The translations under genes were made by a program, and so were the position numbers. The notes beneath the pieces are model-generated. The model saw nothing but the letters and a program-made list of their open reading frames with translations, was not told the DNA's origin and ran no database searches. Below, piece after piece: positions 8,293-16,516 of a DNA stretch of 64,000 nt (positions within the stretch are counted from its first letter, which is position 1; every line of letters starts with the position of its first letter). Source of the DNA: Marinomonas primoryensis (lineage in GTDB: Bacteria; Pseudomonadota; Gammaproteobacteria; Pseudomonadales; Marinomonadaceae). The stretch lies in NCBI RefSeq assembly GCF_013372285.1, contig NZ_CP054301.1, positions 310,001 through 374,000 on the forward strand. The letters are read 5' to 3'.

Positions 8293-8937
8293 CTAATTGG
8301 CGAGTATCGCAATTAATAGCGGACTGGAAGTTGGCACTAGACCCACTTTTAGGTCGAACGGTTTAAACACCTTATTAATGACTTCTGGTGTGTAGTTGCC
8401 TTTGTTGTTTTCAATCTCAGACAGCGTCTTACGAGAAACCCCCGTTAACTCGGTAAAGGCTTCTTGTCTTAGTCCTAAGACTTTCACTCGCAACTCACGA
8501 AGCGCAGCGCCTTGCGAAACTTTATTTAATAACAGGCGTTTGATGATCTGATTCACCGTCACTAGCTGTTCTTCTTTTGTCATCGGCGCGAGGCTTTTTG
8601 ACGCCCGTTGCCGATTAGTTTGAGTGAGCGATGCCGCCGGCTCGGCTTCAATGACGATCGTCGTGTTGATTGGTGTGTTTTGTGGGGAGCTCTCAAGTGG
8701 CGCTTTCTGTTTACTTTCTACCGGCGCTTTGGGTGTACGTTTAACTGTTTTTGGCGATGTCACTACTTCCGCTGATGGCTGTTCTGTGGGCTGAACGTCC
8801 TTTTTTTCTTTGGCGCTTTTCTTCGCTTCTAACTTGGCTTGTTTTTTCTTTTTAAGCTCGTTTTTCTTCGACTTCGCCTTGTGCTTTTTCATCGGTTGAG
8901 CGCTGTCTAATTGGCCTTTCATTTTCATGCTGATCAT
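8293..8937 (-). CDS. XRE-type HTH regulator with a lysine-rich N-terminal tail
   Basis: A 214-residue protein of two unlike parts. Residues about 15-50 are an extremely lysine/alanine-rich tail (KKHKAKSKKNELKKKKQAKL and similar), followed by a Pro/Thr/Glu-rich linker to about 115. Residues about 130-205 form a helix-turn-helix of the Cro/C1 type (LRQEAFTELTGVSRKTLSEI). The HTH resembles HipB-like or plasmid-type regulators. The basic tail could add non-specific DNA or nucleoid binding. No toxin partner is adjacent. Function unknown beyond DNA binding. Confidence 0.75.
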   Translation of the reverse strand: MISMKMKGQLDSAQPMKKHKAKSKKNELKKKKQAKLEAKKSAKEKKDVQPTEQPSAEVVTSPKTVKRTPKAPVESKQKAPLESSPQNTPINTTIVIEAEPAASLTQTNRQRASKSLAPMTKEEQLVTVNQIIKRLLLNKVSQGAALRELRVKVLGLRQEAFTELTGVSRKTLSEIENNKGNYTPEVINKVFKPFDLKVGLVPTSSPLLIAILAN

Positions 8938-9028
8938 CTCCAGTAGCTTTAAAAGTGCGTATGGAAGCAGAGTACAGAGTTAATATGACAGATAAGTAAC
9001 AATAGAATCATTAGCTAATATTTATAGT

Positions 9029-9262
9029 CTAAAACAAACCAAACAGCCATTCATGGATTAAACGCCCAGGTGCTAATGTACCAAGACCTGCTCCGATCAG
9101 TCCGAAAAAAGCCCCTGTAGTAAAGATTTTATGGCGCTTTATGTTTCCTTTTCGAGCAAAATAAATAGTCGCCACGATGCATATTAATATCCTGACAGAC
9201 AACACATGGAAAAGGCTGTATTGGCCGAATATAGGGGTAAAGCCACTTAACCCAAAAGACAT
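9029..9262 (-). CDS. Short DUF2306-like membrane protein, possibly truncated
   Basis: A 77-residue protein with two or three hydrophobic helices. The stretch FHVLSVRILICIVA, then ARKGNIKRHK, then GLGTLAPGRLIHEWLFGLF matches the C-terminal half of DUF2306 membrane proteins, which as I recall them are usually about twice this long. The 77 bases upstream hold no N-terminal half in any frame. It is either a minimal member or a decayed remnant that keeps an ATG. It may be cotranscribed with the sugar-lactonase genes upstream. Function unknown. Confidence 0.5.
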   Translation of the reverse strand: MSFGLSGFTPIFGQYSLFHVLSVRILICIVATIYFARKGNIKRHKIFTTGAFFGLIGAGLGTLAPGRLIHEWLFGLF

Positions 9263-9339
9263 GAGAATACACAGTAAACACGGTTCCCAAGTTTAAAACA
9301 TGACATATATTGCTTTATTTAAGGCTCTTAATCCTATTG

Positions 9340-10161
9340 TTATAGGCCGTAGACACGAATCGCATTCGCACCAAATACCTTTTCTTTAGATCGGTGGCTT
9401 TGTGATAAATACAGATCAATAGTGTCTAGCCATTTGCCATAAGAGCTGGCGAGTAGGCACACTGGCCAATCGCTTCCCCACAGTATTCTATTATCGCCAA
9501 ATACATCAAAGAGCGTGTCTAGATAGGGAGATAAATCTTCTGTTTGCCAATTGTCTTTTGCCTCTGTCACCAGACCAGAAAGTTTACAGCTGATGTTGTG
9601 GGTGTTACGAAAAGCATTAATGTCTGTGCGCCATTGGCTTAATTCATCATTTTTAATGTTCGGCTTAGCCCCATGATTGATGACAATTTTTAGGTCGGGG
9701 TGCCGATCAACCAGTGTCTTTAAATTGTTTAGGTGTTGGGGTTTTATTAAGGCGTCGAATACAAGTTGATGTTGGCTTAGGCTAGTTAACGCGGTGGCAA
9801 CAGACGGGCTCAGCATCCAATTTACATCGTCGATGTCTTGAATCATGGGACGAAGCCCTACGAGTTTCGGATGTTTTGCTAACTCAGTGATACGTGAAGA
9901 AGCATCTGCACGATCAAAATCCACCCAGCCAATAACCCCTTTGATGCTTTCGTGCTGATTGCTCAGTTGCAATAAAAAATCTGTTTCAGCGTCAGTTGGA
10001 GCCGCCTGTACTAGAACGGTTCCATCGATGTGATGTGCGTGTAGTAACGGCGCTAAATCATCTGGTTCAAAATCTTTATAAAGTGCGGTTAATTCAGGTG
10101 TCAGCCAACCGTAATCATTGCGTTGTAACCGCCAAAAATGTTGATGAGAGTCAATTCGCAT
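9340..10161 (-). CDS. Amidohydrolase-superfamily sugar lactonase, probable L-fuconolactonase
   Basis: A 273-residue cytosolic TIM-barrel hydrolase of the amidohydrolase_2 family (COG3618). It starts with the metal-site strand MRIDSHQHFW, has INHGAKP near the middle and ends with ILWGSDWPV. In this family such proteins open L-fucono-, L-galactono- or L-rhamnono-1,4-lactones. The open frame extends to 10269, but the ATG at 10161 gives the canonical N-terminus and overlaps the stop of the mutarotase gene by 11 bases, implying translational coupling. With the mutarotase, SDR and FAH hydrolase nearby, L-fuconolactone is the likeliest substrate. Confidence 0.85.
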   Translation of the reverse strand: MRIDSHQHFWRLQRNDYGWLTPELTALYKDFEPDDLAPLLHAHHIDGTVLVQAAPTDAETDFLLQLSNQHESIKGVIGWVDFDRADASSRITELAKHPKLVGLRPMIQDIDDVNWMLSPSVATALTSLSQHQLVFDALIKPQHLNNLKTLVDRHPDLKIVINHGAKPNIKNDELSQWRTDINAFRNTHNISCKLSGLVTEAKDNWQTEDLSPYLDTLFDVFGDNRILWGSDWPVCLLASSYGKWLDTIDLYLSQSHRSKEKVFGANAIRVYGL

Positions 10162-10588
10162 GATTAATGACCCCCTTTTTGACGATGATATTGGCATAGG
10201 GGCGAATGTCAGATGTTTGAATGATGACAAAGGATTTTTTTGCCCGTTCGTAAAATTCGAAACGCTCAAGCCCTTTTGGAGAAGAGGTGAACTGGGTTTT
10301 GTTTCGAATAATTTGAGTAAAATTCTCCACTGTTAGGGGGATGATATCGGGATGATCGACCGTTTCCATCGTGGTAAAGGGGTTGTCTACAAAAGCATCG
10401 ATTGGGAGGAGGGTTAATATCGCAGATAAGGCCTCGGAACTGTCCACTCCGCTTAGTCTAATACATTCTCGACCATGGCTGGTGGCCGGGAAATTTGCAT
10501 CAGTAATGAGCAATTCATCACCGTGGCCCATTGCTCTCATTGCATAAAGCAGTTCAGGCGTTATTAAGCTTGGGATATGGTAAAGCAT
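10151..10588 (-). CDS. fucU: RbsD/FucU family sugar mutarotase
   Basis: A 145-residue RbsD/FucU protein. It catalyses anomer interconversion of L-fucose (FucU) or related sugars. Conserved features are the N-terminal ITPELLYAMRAMGHGDELLI with the catalytic-site His, the DANFPA segment, and a later HPD region. GAGGT precedes the ATG. It is the first gene after the GntR regulator in the leftward arm and is coupled to the lactonase. FucU rather than RbsD is chosen because the surrounding enzymes form a fucose-type pathway. Confidence 0.88.
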   Translation of the reverse strand: MLYHIPSLITPELLYAMRAMGHGDELLITDANFPATSHGRECIRLSGVDSSEALSAILTLLPIDAFVDNPFTTMETVDHPDIIPLTVENFTQIIRNKTQFTSSPKGLERFEFYERAKKSFVIIQTSDIRPYANIIVKKGVINHAN

Positions 10589-10643
10589 TGTTTTACCTCT
10601 TTATTTTTATTGTTGGTATTGGCGTGTTTCACGGTTTTTTTAA

Positions 10644-11336
10644 TTACGTTTTAAAATACTCTTGATGAGATTCTTCTAACGGTAAAAGTCTGGGTATCAA
10701 CTGACCAATGTGGTATTTCATCGCTTGTCGAGCAGCATCCACATCTTGATTTTTGATCGCTGTTAAAATGGCCTGATGCTCTTTTACGGCTTCTGCGGGT
10801 CTTCCTTCTTCTGGCAAAACCAACATGCGCGCCCTAATTAAGTGTAGGGAAACGCTGTCGAGAACTTGTGAAACACCATTGAAACCAGTGAAGTTCATTA
10901 GCAATGTATGAAATTCTTCATCCGCTTGGTAAAACCCAACGAAGTCTTTGTCTTCCACCAATAACGCTTGCATGCGAACGTTTCGAGTGAGTGCCGCGAG
11001 TTGCTCATCTGTGCGTTCTTGCGTCACTTTTTCTACGGCGGCGATCTCGAGTGCTTGTCGTAAAAAGCTTGCTTCGCGGATTTCATCCATTGAAAAACAA
11101 GACACTTTCGTTGCAGATTGCGGAATAACATCGACTAATCCTTCTGCTGAAAGTCTAGCCAAGGCCTCTGCAACCGGTGATCGAGAAACACCTAACTGTT
11201 CACATATTGCGCCTTTTCGAATCACTGTGCCGGGTGGGTATTGCATTGAAAGTATGGCTTCTCGCAAAGATAGATAGACCCGCTGAGACAGTGAACCGCT
11301 CAAGTTCTGAATTTTATTAAGCGATGACTCCGTCAT
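10644..11336 (-). CDS. GntR-family (FadR/FCD subfamily) transcriptional regulator of the sugar cluster
   Basis: A 230-residue regulator with an N-terminal winged HTH (YPPGTVIRKGAICEQLGVSR, then the wing PQSATKVSCF) and a C-terminal all-helical FCD effector domain containing the metal-binding-type D..H and H residues (ADEEFH, KEHQAI, KYHIGQ). AAGGAA precedes the ATG at 11336; the ATG at 11360 lies within the operator palindrome and has no ribosome site. It sits at the divergence point of the two arms of the sugar catabolon and probably represses both until a pathway intermediate is present. Confidence 0.9.
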   Translation of the reverse strand: MTESSLNKIQNLSGSLSQRVYLSLREAILSMQYPPGTVIRKGAICEQLGVSRSPVAEALARLSAEGLVDVIPQSATKVSCFSMDEIREASFLRQALEIAAVEKVTQERTDEQLAALTRNVRMQALLVEDKDFVGFYQADEEFHTLLMNFTGFNGVSQVLDSVSLHLIRARMLVLPEEGRPAEAVKEHQAILTAIKNQDVDAARQAMKYHIGQLIPRLLPLEESHQEYFKT

Positions 11337-11352
11337 AATTTTATTCCTTTGT

Positions 11353-11366
11353 ACTAACATGTTAGT
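11353..11366. promoter_or_regulatory. Palindromic operator between the two arms of the sugar cluster
   Basis: ACTAACATGTTAGT is a perfect 14-bp palindrome, 16 bases from the start of the GntR gene and about 78 bases before the dehydratase start. FadR-type GntR proteins bind short palindromes of this size, so autoregulation and control of both arms is likely. Confidence 0.65.
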
Positions 11367-11443
11367 TGACGATTGAAATACTTGGTGCTAGTTTAATATA
11401 CAACAACAATAATTAAATGTGAATTTAGAACAGGGGATTGCCC

Positions 11444-12964
11444 GTGATCATTGGATCCAAACAAGCCATTCGTTTACATGCTAATGATAACGTCATTATC
11501 GCTTTAAGTGATCTTTCTCAAGGCAGTAAACTAAATGAATTTGACGTCACACTGCTTAGCTATGTTCCTAGGGGCCATAAGGTCGCCGTTAAGGAAATAG
11601 CAAAAGGTGACAATGTGATTCGTTACGGCCAAATTATTGGCCAAGCCACTCAATCTATCGCTCTAGGTGAACATGTTCACGTACAAAACATGGGCATGGG
11701 TGAACACCTTCAAGACTACGCTTTTTCTCAAAATAGCGACCCACTTCTTCCGATTTTAACCCCTCGTACCTTTAACGGTTATCACCGCGATAATGGCAAG
11801 GTAGGTACACGTAATTATCTTGGTATTCTAACGTCTGTAAATTGCGCGGGTTCTGTGGCGCGTTTTATTGAGGAAGCCGCCAATAAAGTCGATTTCTTAA
11901 AAAACTACCCAAACATTGATGGCATTGTTCCCATTGTTCATAGCACGGGCTGCGGTATGTCTGGTCAAGGTGAAGGTTATCAAACACTGCATCGTACGCT
12001 CACCGGTTATGCTAAAAACCCTAACTTTGGCGGCATACTCTTGGTCGGTCTTGGTTGTGAAGTGCTACAAGTGTCCAGTTTAGTGGGCAACCAAGAACCA
12101 GGTGCTGCGTTTCGCTACATGACGATTCAGTCAGAAGGGGGGACGCGTAAAACCATAGAAAAAGGGTTGCAAGAACTGCATATACTCGCCAAAGAAGCCA
12201 ATAAAGCAATGCGAACACCAGCGTCTGTTTCAGAAATTATGGTGGGGATGCAATGTGGCGGCTCAGATGGCTATTCCGGTATTACTGCTAACCCAGCGCT
12301 AGGATATGCCTCTGATTTACTGGTTCGACATGGTGGCACAACCATTCTCTCTGAAACCTCTGAAGTGTATGGCGCCGAACATTTATTGACCCGCCGTGCT
12401 GTCACTAAAGACGTTGCTCAAAAACTCATCGACCGAATTCATTGGTGGGAAGACTATTGCGCTCGCAATGGTGGAGAGATGGATAACAACCCAAGTCCCG
12501 GTAATAAAAGTGGCGGCTTGACTACGATTCTTGAAAAATCATTGGGTGCTGTGGCAAAAGGTGGCAGTGCGCCACTTACCGATGTTTATTTGTTCGGAGA
12601 AACCATTGATAAAAAAGGTTTCGTGTTTATGGACAGTCCAGGTTTTGATCCTTGTTCGGTGACTGGGCAAGTGGCATCTGGCGCCAATATGATCATTTTT
12701 ACCACAGGACGAGGCTCTGTTTCAGGCTATAAACCGACTCCCTGTATTAAATTGGCGACCAATACTGAAATGTACAGTCGTCTTCAGGAAGACATGGACC
12801 TGAACTGTGGTGACATAGTCACCGGCGGTGTTTCTATAGAAGAAAAAGGTGCTGAGTTGTTTGAGTTAATTATTCGAATAGCCTCTGGTGAAGAAACAAA
12901 AAGTGAAGCGCTTGGCTTTGGTGGGGCAGAGTTTGTGCCTTGGCAAATTGGCGCTGTGATGTAA
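11444..12964 (+). CDS. UxaA-family sugar-acid dehydratase (candidate L-fuconate dehydratase)
   Basis: A 506-residue protein of the altronate/galactarate dehydratase family. It has an N-terminal SAF domain (about 1-95) and a C-terminal catalytic region with conserved cysteines in HSTGCGMSG, VGLGCEV, MQCGGSDGYSG, DPCSVTG and TPCIKL. These iron-dependent enzymes remove water from sugar acids to give 2-keto-3-deoxy acids. In this operon the expected step is L-fuconate to 2-keto-3-deoxy-L-fuconate, usually done by an enolase-superfamily enzyme, so this may be a non-orthologous replacement. The GTG at 11444 lies 7 bases after AGGGG; an in-frame TTG at 11438 is also possible. Confidence 0.85.
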   Translation: MIIGSKQAIRLHANDNVIIALSDLSQGSKLNEFDVTLLSYVPRGHKVAVKEIAKGDNVIRYGQIIGQATQSIALGEHVHVQNMGMGEHLQDYAFSQNSDPLLPILTPRTFNGYHRDNGKVGTRNYLGILTSVNCAGSVARFIEEAANKVDFLKNYPNIDGIVPIVHSTGCGMSGQGEGYQTLHRTLTGYAKNPNFGGILLVGLGCEVLQVSSLVGNQEPGAAFRYMTIQSEGGTRKTIEKGLQELHILAKEANKAMRTPASVSEIMVGMQCGGSDGYSGITANPALGYASDLLVRHGGTTILSETSEVYGAEHLLTRRAVTKDVAQKLIDRIHWWEDYCARNGGEMDNNPSPGNKSGGLTTILEKSLGAVAKGGSAPLTDVYLFGETIDKKGFVFMDSPGFDPCSVTGQVASGANMIIFTTGRGSVSGYKPTPCIKLATNTEMYSRLQEDMDLNCGDIVTGGVSIEEKGAELFELIIRIASGEETKSEALGFGGAEFVPWQIGAVM

Positions 12965-13027
12965 CTGAGATTATGCAACTGAAATTATGTAACTGGGGCT
13001 ATGTAATGGAAATTATGTCGCTGAGGT
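12958..13027 (+). repeat. Five tandem 14-bp repeats after the dehydratase gene
   Basis: Five degenerate copies of TATGTAACTGAAAT start at 12958, 12972, 12986, 13000 and 13014. The first copy contains the dehydratase stop codon, so the array appears to have grown from the 3' end of the gene. It fills the short gap before the SDR gene. Confidence 0.85.
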
Positions 13028-13058
13028 TATTACTCAAATGAGAAACGGAGAAACGATT

Positions 13059-13808
13059 GTGAGACTTAAAGGCAAAACAATATTAATAACAGCCGCTGGT
13101 CAAGGAATTGGTAGAGCAAGTGCTGAAGCCTGTTTAAGAGAAGGGGCGAACGTTATCGCCACAGACATTAATAAAGAGGCTTTGCAAAAACTGCAGTCTG
13201 ACTGCCCACAGATTCAGACGCATTTATTAGATGTAACGGATAGCAATGCGATAAAAGCCTTTGCTAAGACGCTGCCTAATCTAGATGGCTTGTTCAATTG
13301 TGCGGGTTTTGTTCACAATGGCACCGTATTGGATATCTCTGATGAAGATTGGGATTTCAGTATGAATCTCAATGTCACTTCAATGATGCGTATGTGTCGT
13401 ACTTTTTTACCGGGCATGTTGGAACAAGCAAAAATCACAGGCTCGTCTTCGATTGTCAATATGGCTTCTATGGCATCGTCTATTAAAGGCTTTCCTATGC
13501 GTACTGCCTACGGTGCGAGTAAGGCCGCGGTGATTGGGTTGACCAAAGGTATTGCAGCGGATTTTGTGAAAAAAGGCATTCGCTGTAATTCGGTTAATCC
13601 TGGAACCGTTAATACCCCTTCTCTGCAAGGTCGAATTTCTTCTGCACCAGATCCAGTACAAGCAGAAAAAGATTTTATCGCCCGCCAGCCAATGGGGCGT
13701 CTTGCTGAAGTGGATGACATTACTCCGATGGTTGTATTTTTATTATCTGATGAGAGCCTGTGTATTACTGGGCAGTCTTTATCTGTTGATGGCGGAGTGA
13801 CAATTTAG
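13059..13808 (+). CDS. Short-chain dehydrogenase, probable 2-keto-3-deoxy-L-fuconate dehydrogenase
   Basis: A 249-residue classical SDR. The NAD-binding motif reads TAAGQGIG (the Ala variant seen in DHRS6/BDH2-like enzymes), followed by the ATDIN acidic motif that favours NAD, NCAG, the catalytic Ser region NMASMAS, YGASK (Tyr and Lys) and NPGTVNTP. Bacterial relatives oxidise 2-keto-3-deoxy-L-fuconate to the 2,4-diketo acid. The GTG at 13059 is 8 bases after GGAG and gives the normal RLKGK start; an ATG at 13038 is less likely. Downstream of the UxaA-type dehydratase and upstream of the importer. Confidence 0.88.
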   Translation: MRLKGKTILITAAGQGIGRASAEACLREGANVIATDINKEALQKLQSDCPQIQTHLLDVTDSNAIKAFAKTLPNLDGLFNCAGFVHNGTVLDISDEDWDFSMNLNVTSMMRMCRTFLPGMLEQAKITGSSSIVNMASMASSIKGFPMRTAYGASKAAVIGLTKGIAADFVKKGIRCNSVNPGTVNTPSLQGRISSAPDPVQAEKDFIARQPMGRLAEVDDITPMVVFLLSDESLCITGQSLSVDGGVTI

Positions 13809-13857
13809 CGATGTTTGACGCTGAATGTTTGAATCAACTCACCACTATGGAGTGAAG

Positions 13858-15351
13858 ATGATGTCTCTATTGGTTGAAATGCATGGAATTGAAAAGCGAT
13901 TCCCCGGTGTTTATTGCCTTAAAGGCGTAGGTTTTGAACTGCGCTCGGGTGAAGTGCATGCTCTTATGGGAGAAAACGGAGCAGGCAAATCGACATTAAT
14001 GAAAATACTGTCTGGCGTGTATCAGCGCGATGGCGGTACGGTCAAAGTGAATGGTTCATTGGTGGAATTTGATGGGCCTAAAGAGGCACAAGATGCCGGT
14101 GTTGGCATTATTCACCAAGAACTGAGTCTGATGAACGACTTAACAGTTGCTCAGAATGTCTTTATTGGTCGTGAGCCACGTTCTTTATTTGGCATTATTA
14201 ATGAAAAGAAATTGAATCAACAGGCGCAAACAATTTTTCAAAAAATGAATTTTGATCTTGATCCGATTACTGAAGTAAGCCAGTTAACGGTGGCGAAACA
14301 GCAAATGATCGAGATTGCCAAAGCCTTGTCGTATAAATCTCGCATCCTAATAATGGATGAGCCAACGGCAGCACTCAATGACGCTGAAATTGCAGAACTC
14401 TTTACCATTATTCAATCTTTGAAAGCAGAAGGTGTAGGGATTATTTACATCAGTCATAAGATGGATGAGATCAAGCAAATTGCAGATCGTGTCACTGTGA
14501 TGCGTGATGGTGAATACATAGACACAGTGGAAGCTAAAGACACGCCTTTATCGAAAATCATCTCCATGATGGTGGGTCGAGAAGTGAAAGACGAAAACGT
14601 TGATATACCTGATTTATCGGATTCCCCAGAGGTGCTTAGCGTTAAAAGCTTGAGTCGGGGGAAAGAGATTCAAGATGTGAGCTTCTCTCTTAAAAAAGGC
14701 GAAATATTAGGGTTTGCTGGCTTGATGGGAGCAGGGCGAACAGAAGTGGCTAGAGCCATTTTTGGTGCTGACGCGTTTGATTCTGGTGAAATTTGGGTGA
14801 ATGGAAAACATTGCAACATTTCCACGCCAAGTGATGCTGTTGCAGCGGGTATTGGTTATTTATCAGAAGATCGTAAACATTTCGGTTTGGCACTAGGTAT
14901 GGATGTAAGGGCAAATATATCCATGGCAACACTGGGTCGATTTATCAACACCTGTGGTGTGTTACAAGAAGCGGATATGGAAAAGGTCGCGAATGATTAT
15001 ATTGAAAAATTAGCGATTCGTACGCCGTCAGATACTCAAGAAGTGGGTTTTCTTTCCGGTGGTAATCAGCAAAAAGTCGTCATTGCAAAATGGTTGCTAA
15101 GAGATTGCGATATTCTCATTTTTGATGAGCCTACTCGCGGTATCGATGTTGGAGCGAAAGCAGAAATTTATAAGTTGCTTGAGGCGTTGGCAAAGCAAGG
15201 TAAAGCCATCATTGTTATTTCTTCAGAATTACCTGAAGTGATGCGCTTAAGTCATCGGATAGCAGTAATGTGTCAGGGTAAATTGACCGGAATATTACCC
15301 GGTGGAAAAGCAACAACGCAAGAACAAATCATGGCATTAGCCACACAGTAA
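13858..15351 (+). CDS. Sugar ABC transporter, double ATPase subunit (RbsA type)
   Basis: A 497-residue fused ATPase with two nucleotide-binding domains, as in RbsA/MglA/XylG. The first domain has GENGAGKST and [11 protein letters not shown]. The second has the degenerate Walker [10 protein letters not shown], the signature LSGGNQQKV and [19 protein letters not shown] lies 5 bases before the ATG at 13858; the longer frame from 13825 is rejected. It energises import through the permease that follows. Given the operon, L-fucose or a similar deoxy- or 6-methyl sugar is the likely cargo. Confidence 0.95.
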   Translation: MMSLLVEMHGIEKRFPGVYCLKGVGFELRSGEVHALMGENGAGKSTLMKILSGVYQRDGGTVKVNGSLVEFDGPKEAQDAGVGIIHQELSLMNDLTVAQNVFIGREPRSLFGIINEKKLNQQAQTIFQKMNFDLDPITEVSQLTVAKQQMIEIAKALSYKSRILIMDEPTAALNDAEIAELFTIIQSLKAEGVGIIYISHKMDEIKQIADRVTVMRDGEYIDTVEAKDTPLSKIISMMVGREVKDENVDIPDLSDSPEVLSVKSLSRGKEIQDVSFSLKKGEILGFAGLMGAGRTEVARAIFGADAFDSGEIWVNGKHCNISTPSDAVAAGIGYLSEDRKHFGLALGMDVRANISMATLGRFINTCGVLQEADMEKVANDYIEKLAIRTPSDTQEVGFLSGGNQQKVVIAKWLLRDCDILIFDEPTRGIDVGAKAEIYKLLEALAKQGKAIIVISSELPEVMRLSHRIAVMCQGKLTGILPGGKATTQEQIMALATQ

Positions 15352-15375
15352 ACGGCTCGCAGGAGAACAAAAATA

Positions 15376-16383
15376 ATGACAACCGAAAGCCAAACAGCAT
15401 CACCAAGTCTGATTAGTAAACTGATAAAAATGAGCGCACATCAGCGAGTACTCGCCTTTGCGAGTTTAGTCATATTATTGGTGTTCTTTTCCGTTACTTC
15501 CCCTAACTTTATGCAAATGTCTAATATGCTGGCTATTTTGCAAGCCACATCTGTTAATGGCGTATTAGCGGTTGCTGCTACCTTAGTGATTATCTCTGGG
15601 GGTATCGATCTATCTGTCGGTACCTTGATGACGTTTACGGCCGTCGTCGCAGGCATATTATTAACAAATATGAACTTACCGCTGCCTGTTGGCGTGCTTG
15701 GGGCTATCTTAGCAGGTGCATTTTGTGGATTTTGCTCGGGCTCCTTTGTTGCCAAAATGAAAATCCCTCCTTTCATTGCCACCCTTGGCATGATGTTGAT
15801 TTTAAAAGGCTTGTCTCTCGTGTTAAGTGGCGCACGCCCTATTTATTTCAATAACACAGAAGGCTATGACGCTATCTCTCGTGGCTCTTTAATTGGCGAG
15901 GTATTGCCTTTTTTACCGATTCCAAACGGCGTCTTAATTCTGTTTGTTGTTGCGGGTGTTGCCAGTTATGTTCTGAGTAAAACCGTTTTAGGCCGTTATT
16001 GCTTCGGGATTGGTTCTAATGAAGAAGCGGTGCGTTTGTCTGGTGTGAATACAGACCGCTGGAAAATTGCCATTTATGCGGTGGCTGGTGGTATTTGTGG
16101 CATAGCGGGTATTTTGATTTCTTCTCGATTGAATTCTGCGCAACCTGCATTGGGACTAGGTTATGAACTAGAAGCCATTGCCGCGGTTGTCATTGGTGGA
16201 ACCTCATTATCCGGTGGTAGAGGCTCCATTATTGGTACGTTAATCGGTGCTTTAATTGTGGCCGTGTTAACGAATGGATTGCGGGTCTTATCGGTTGCAC
16301 AAGAATGGCAAACGGTTATTACTGGGGTCATCATTATTCTTGCGGTATATGCCGATATGATGCGCCGTCAAAAATCAAAGTAA
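15376..16383 (+). CDS. Sugar ABC transporter permease (RbsC type)
   Basis: A 335-residue integral membrane permease of the BPD_transp_2 family with about eight to ten helices. The signature GGIDLSVGTLM and the cytoplasmic loop ALGLGYELEAIAAVVIGGTS (docks to the ATPase) are clear. AGGAG precedes the ATG by about 9 bases. It lies 24 bases after the ATPase gene in the same operon, and its stop codon falls within the 9-bp tandem repeat array. Confidence 0.95.
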   Translation: MTTESQTASPSLISKLIKMSAHQRVLAFASLVILLVFFSVTSPNFMQMSNMLAILQATSVNGVLAVAATLVIISGGIDLSVGTLMTFTAVVAGILLTNMNLPLPVGVLGAILAGAFCGFCSGSFVAKMKIPPFIATLGMMLILKGLSLVLSGARPIYFNNTEGYDAISRGSLIGEVLPFLPIPNGVLILFVVAGVASYVLSKTVLGRYCFGIGSNEEAVRLSGVNTDRWKIAIYAVAGGICGIAGILISSRLNSAQPALGLGYELEAIAAVVIGGTSLSGGRGSIIGTLIGALIVAVLTNGLRVLSVAQEWQTVITGVIIILAVYADMMRRQKSK

Positions 16384-16426
16384 TCAAAGTAATAAAAGTA
16401 ATCAAAGTAATAAAAGTAATAAAAGA
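16373..16426 (+). repeat. Six tandem 9-bp repeats at the end of the permease gene
   Basis: Six copies of AATCAAAGT or AATAAAAGT run without gaps from 16373 to 16426. The first two cover the permease stop codon. As with the 14-bp array at 12958, the array begins at a stop codon and extends into the spacer. Confidence 0.85.
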
Positions 16427-16516
16427 ATGAATGTGAAAAATTGAGTGTTAATCGGTGACGTTAAGTCACCACAACAAAAGTAAACTTTGAAAATAAAAAT
16501 AAACGGAGTAACTAAT

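Noticed and set aside
10151..10588. Ribose pyranase RbsD with a ribose operon
   Set aside because: Despite the RbsABC-type importer there is no ribokinase. The lactonase, SDR, FAH and AKR genes point to a fucose-type oxidative route, so FucU is preferred.
12958..13027. CRISPR-like array
   Set aside because: The units are contiguous 14-bp degenerate repeats without spacers, and no cas genes are present. It is a slippage array.
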